Shown here: positions 63,897-64,000 of the stretch, piece after piece
Layout: each line of letters begins with the position of its first letter
How positions within the stretch are numbered: the first letter of the stretch is position 1
Assembly: GCA_036268295.1 (NCBI GenBank)
Contig: DATAUK010000015.1
Span: 1 to 64,000 of the forward strand
Length of the DNA stretch: 64,000 nt
DNA from: DATAUK01 sp036268295
GTDB taxonomy: Bacteria; Actinomycetota; Actinomycetes; JAFAQI01
Direction: 5' to 3'
Notes under the pieces: generated by a model
What the model was told of the DNA's origin: nothing
Database searches by the model: none
The model's input: only the letters and a program-made list of their open reading frames with translations
Made by a program: the position numbers and the translations under genes

Positions 63897-64000
63897 CCCG
63901 CTCCTACTCTCGTCATGTGCACGCTTCAACGCTATGCCGAGCCGTGACGGGGCTCGTCGCCGGCCGATGACTGCCCTCGCACCGCTCACCGTCGGCAGGT

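Overview
The window is a GC-rich, gene-dense chromosomal segment of an actinobacterium. Evidence for this: strong GC bias at third codon positions, many GTG and TTG starts, an Rv2466c-type nitroreductase-like protein, a DUF664/DinB protein, DUF5130 and DUF4232 proteins, a GlbO-type globin, an actinobacterial oligoribonuclease, and many start codons with a TANNNT box 6-8 nt upstream as in leaderless mRNAs. I cannot name the genus. About 56 protein genes, two tRNAs (His-GTG, Arg-TCT), one insertion sequence and several hairpin or repeat structures can be supported.

Layout. 1-1.4 kb: a DDE-type insertion sequence with doubled terminal repeats, next to an SRPBCC gene. 1.9-5.3 kb (minus): paaABCDE, the phenylacetyl-CoA epoxidase operon, with a good promoter that predicts a leaderless paaA mRNA. 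5.4-7.3 kb: a wall-anchored (LPNTG) beta-helix protein. 7.4-10.1 kb: an Lrp regulator diverging from 4-hydroxyphenylpyruvate dioxygenase and a HisC-like aminotransferase, a likely tyrosine-catabolic pair. 10.1-11.4 kb: CPBP membrane protein. 11.5-15.1 kb (minus): sulfate ABC importer sbp-cysT-cysW-cysA. 15.2-16.6 kb: BlaR-like M56 protease and BlaI repressor with a dyad operator. 16.6-19.1 kb: RibD-like reductase, RDD protein, tRNA-His, orn, tRNA-Arg.

19.3-32.1 kb is the most striking part: a family 2 glycosyltransferase followed by a single 10.5-kb gene for a 3503-residue surface stalk. The stalk has a secretion signal, a CshA-like head, 24 DUF11-type repeats of about 117 residues bracketed by two divergent cap repeats, and an LPFTG anchor. 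Three hairpins and a 45-residue membrane peptide gene (too short for ordinary gene calling) lie beyond it. A small DUF11 protein with an LPMTG anchor lies at 34.6-35.3 kb, so three sortase substrates are present but no sortase is visible.

32.4-34.4 kb: DHA2 drug exporter diverging from an HxlR regulator. 35.5-42.9 kb: a complete branched-chain-type ABC importer (livG, livF, livH, livM, livK), then a hotdog thioesterase, an APH-like kinase and an SDR oxidoreductase. 43-45.3 kb: an SSB paralogue, a second secreted beta-helix protein and a cupin. 45.4-48.7 kb: ettA, a trans-aconitate methyltransferase-like gene and a secreted S1 protease, overlapping head to tail. 48.7-53.8 kb: globin, HNH nuclease, DUF4232 lipoprotein, amidase, DUF5130 region, AI-2E-type transporter. 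At 53.86-53.95 kb is a 96-bp element with 14-bp inverted ends around a 31-bp tandem repeat. 54-64 kb: secreted phospholipase D-like protein, pepN, nitroreductase-like DsbA fold, DinB, aldehyde dehydrogenase, rpiB, SpoIIE phosphatase, CoA transferase and L,D-transpeptidase.

Functionally the window combines aromatic and tyrosine catabolism and uptake (paa, hpd, liv), sulfate uptake, and a cell-surface programme (three anchored proteins, glycosyltransferase, L,D-transpeptidase, secreted hydrolases). Gene calls are from reading translations and motifs only. No database search was run.
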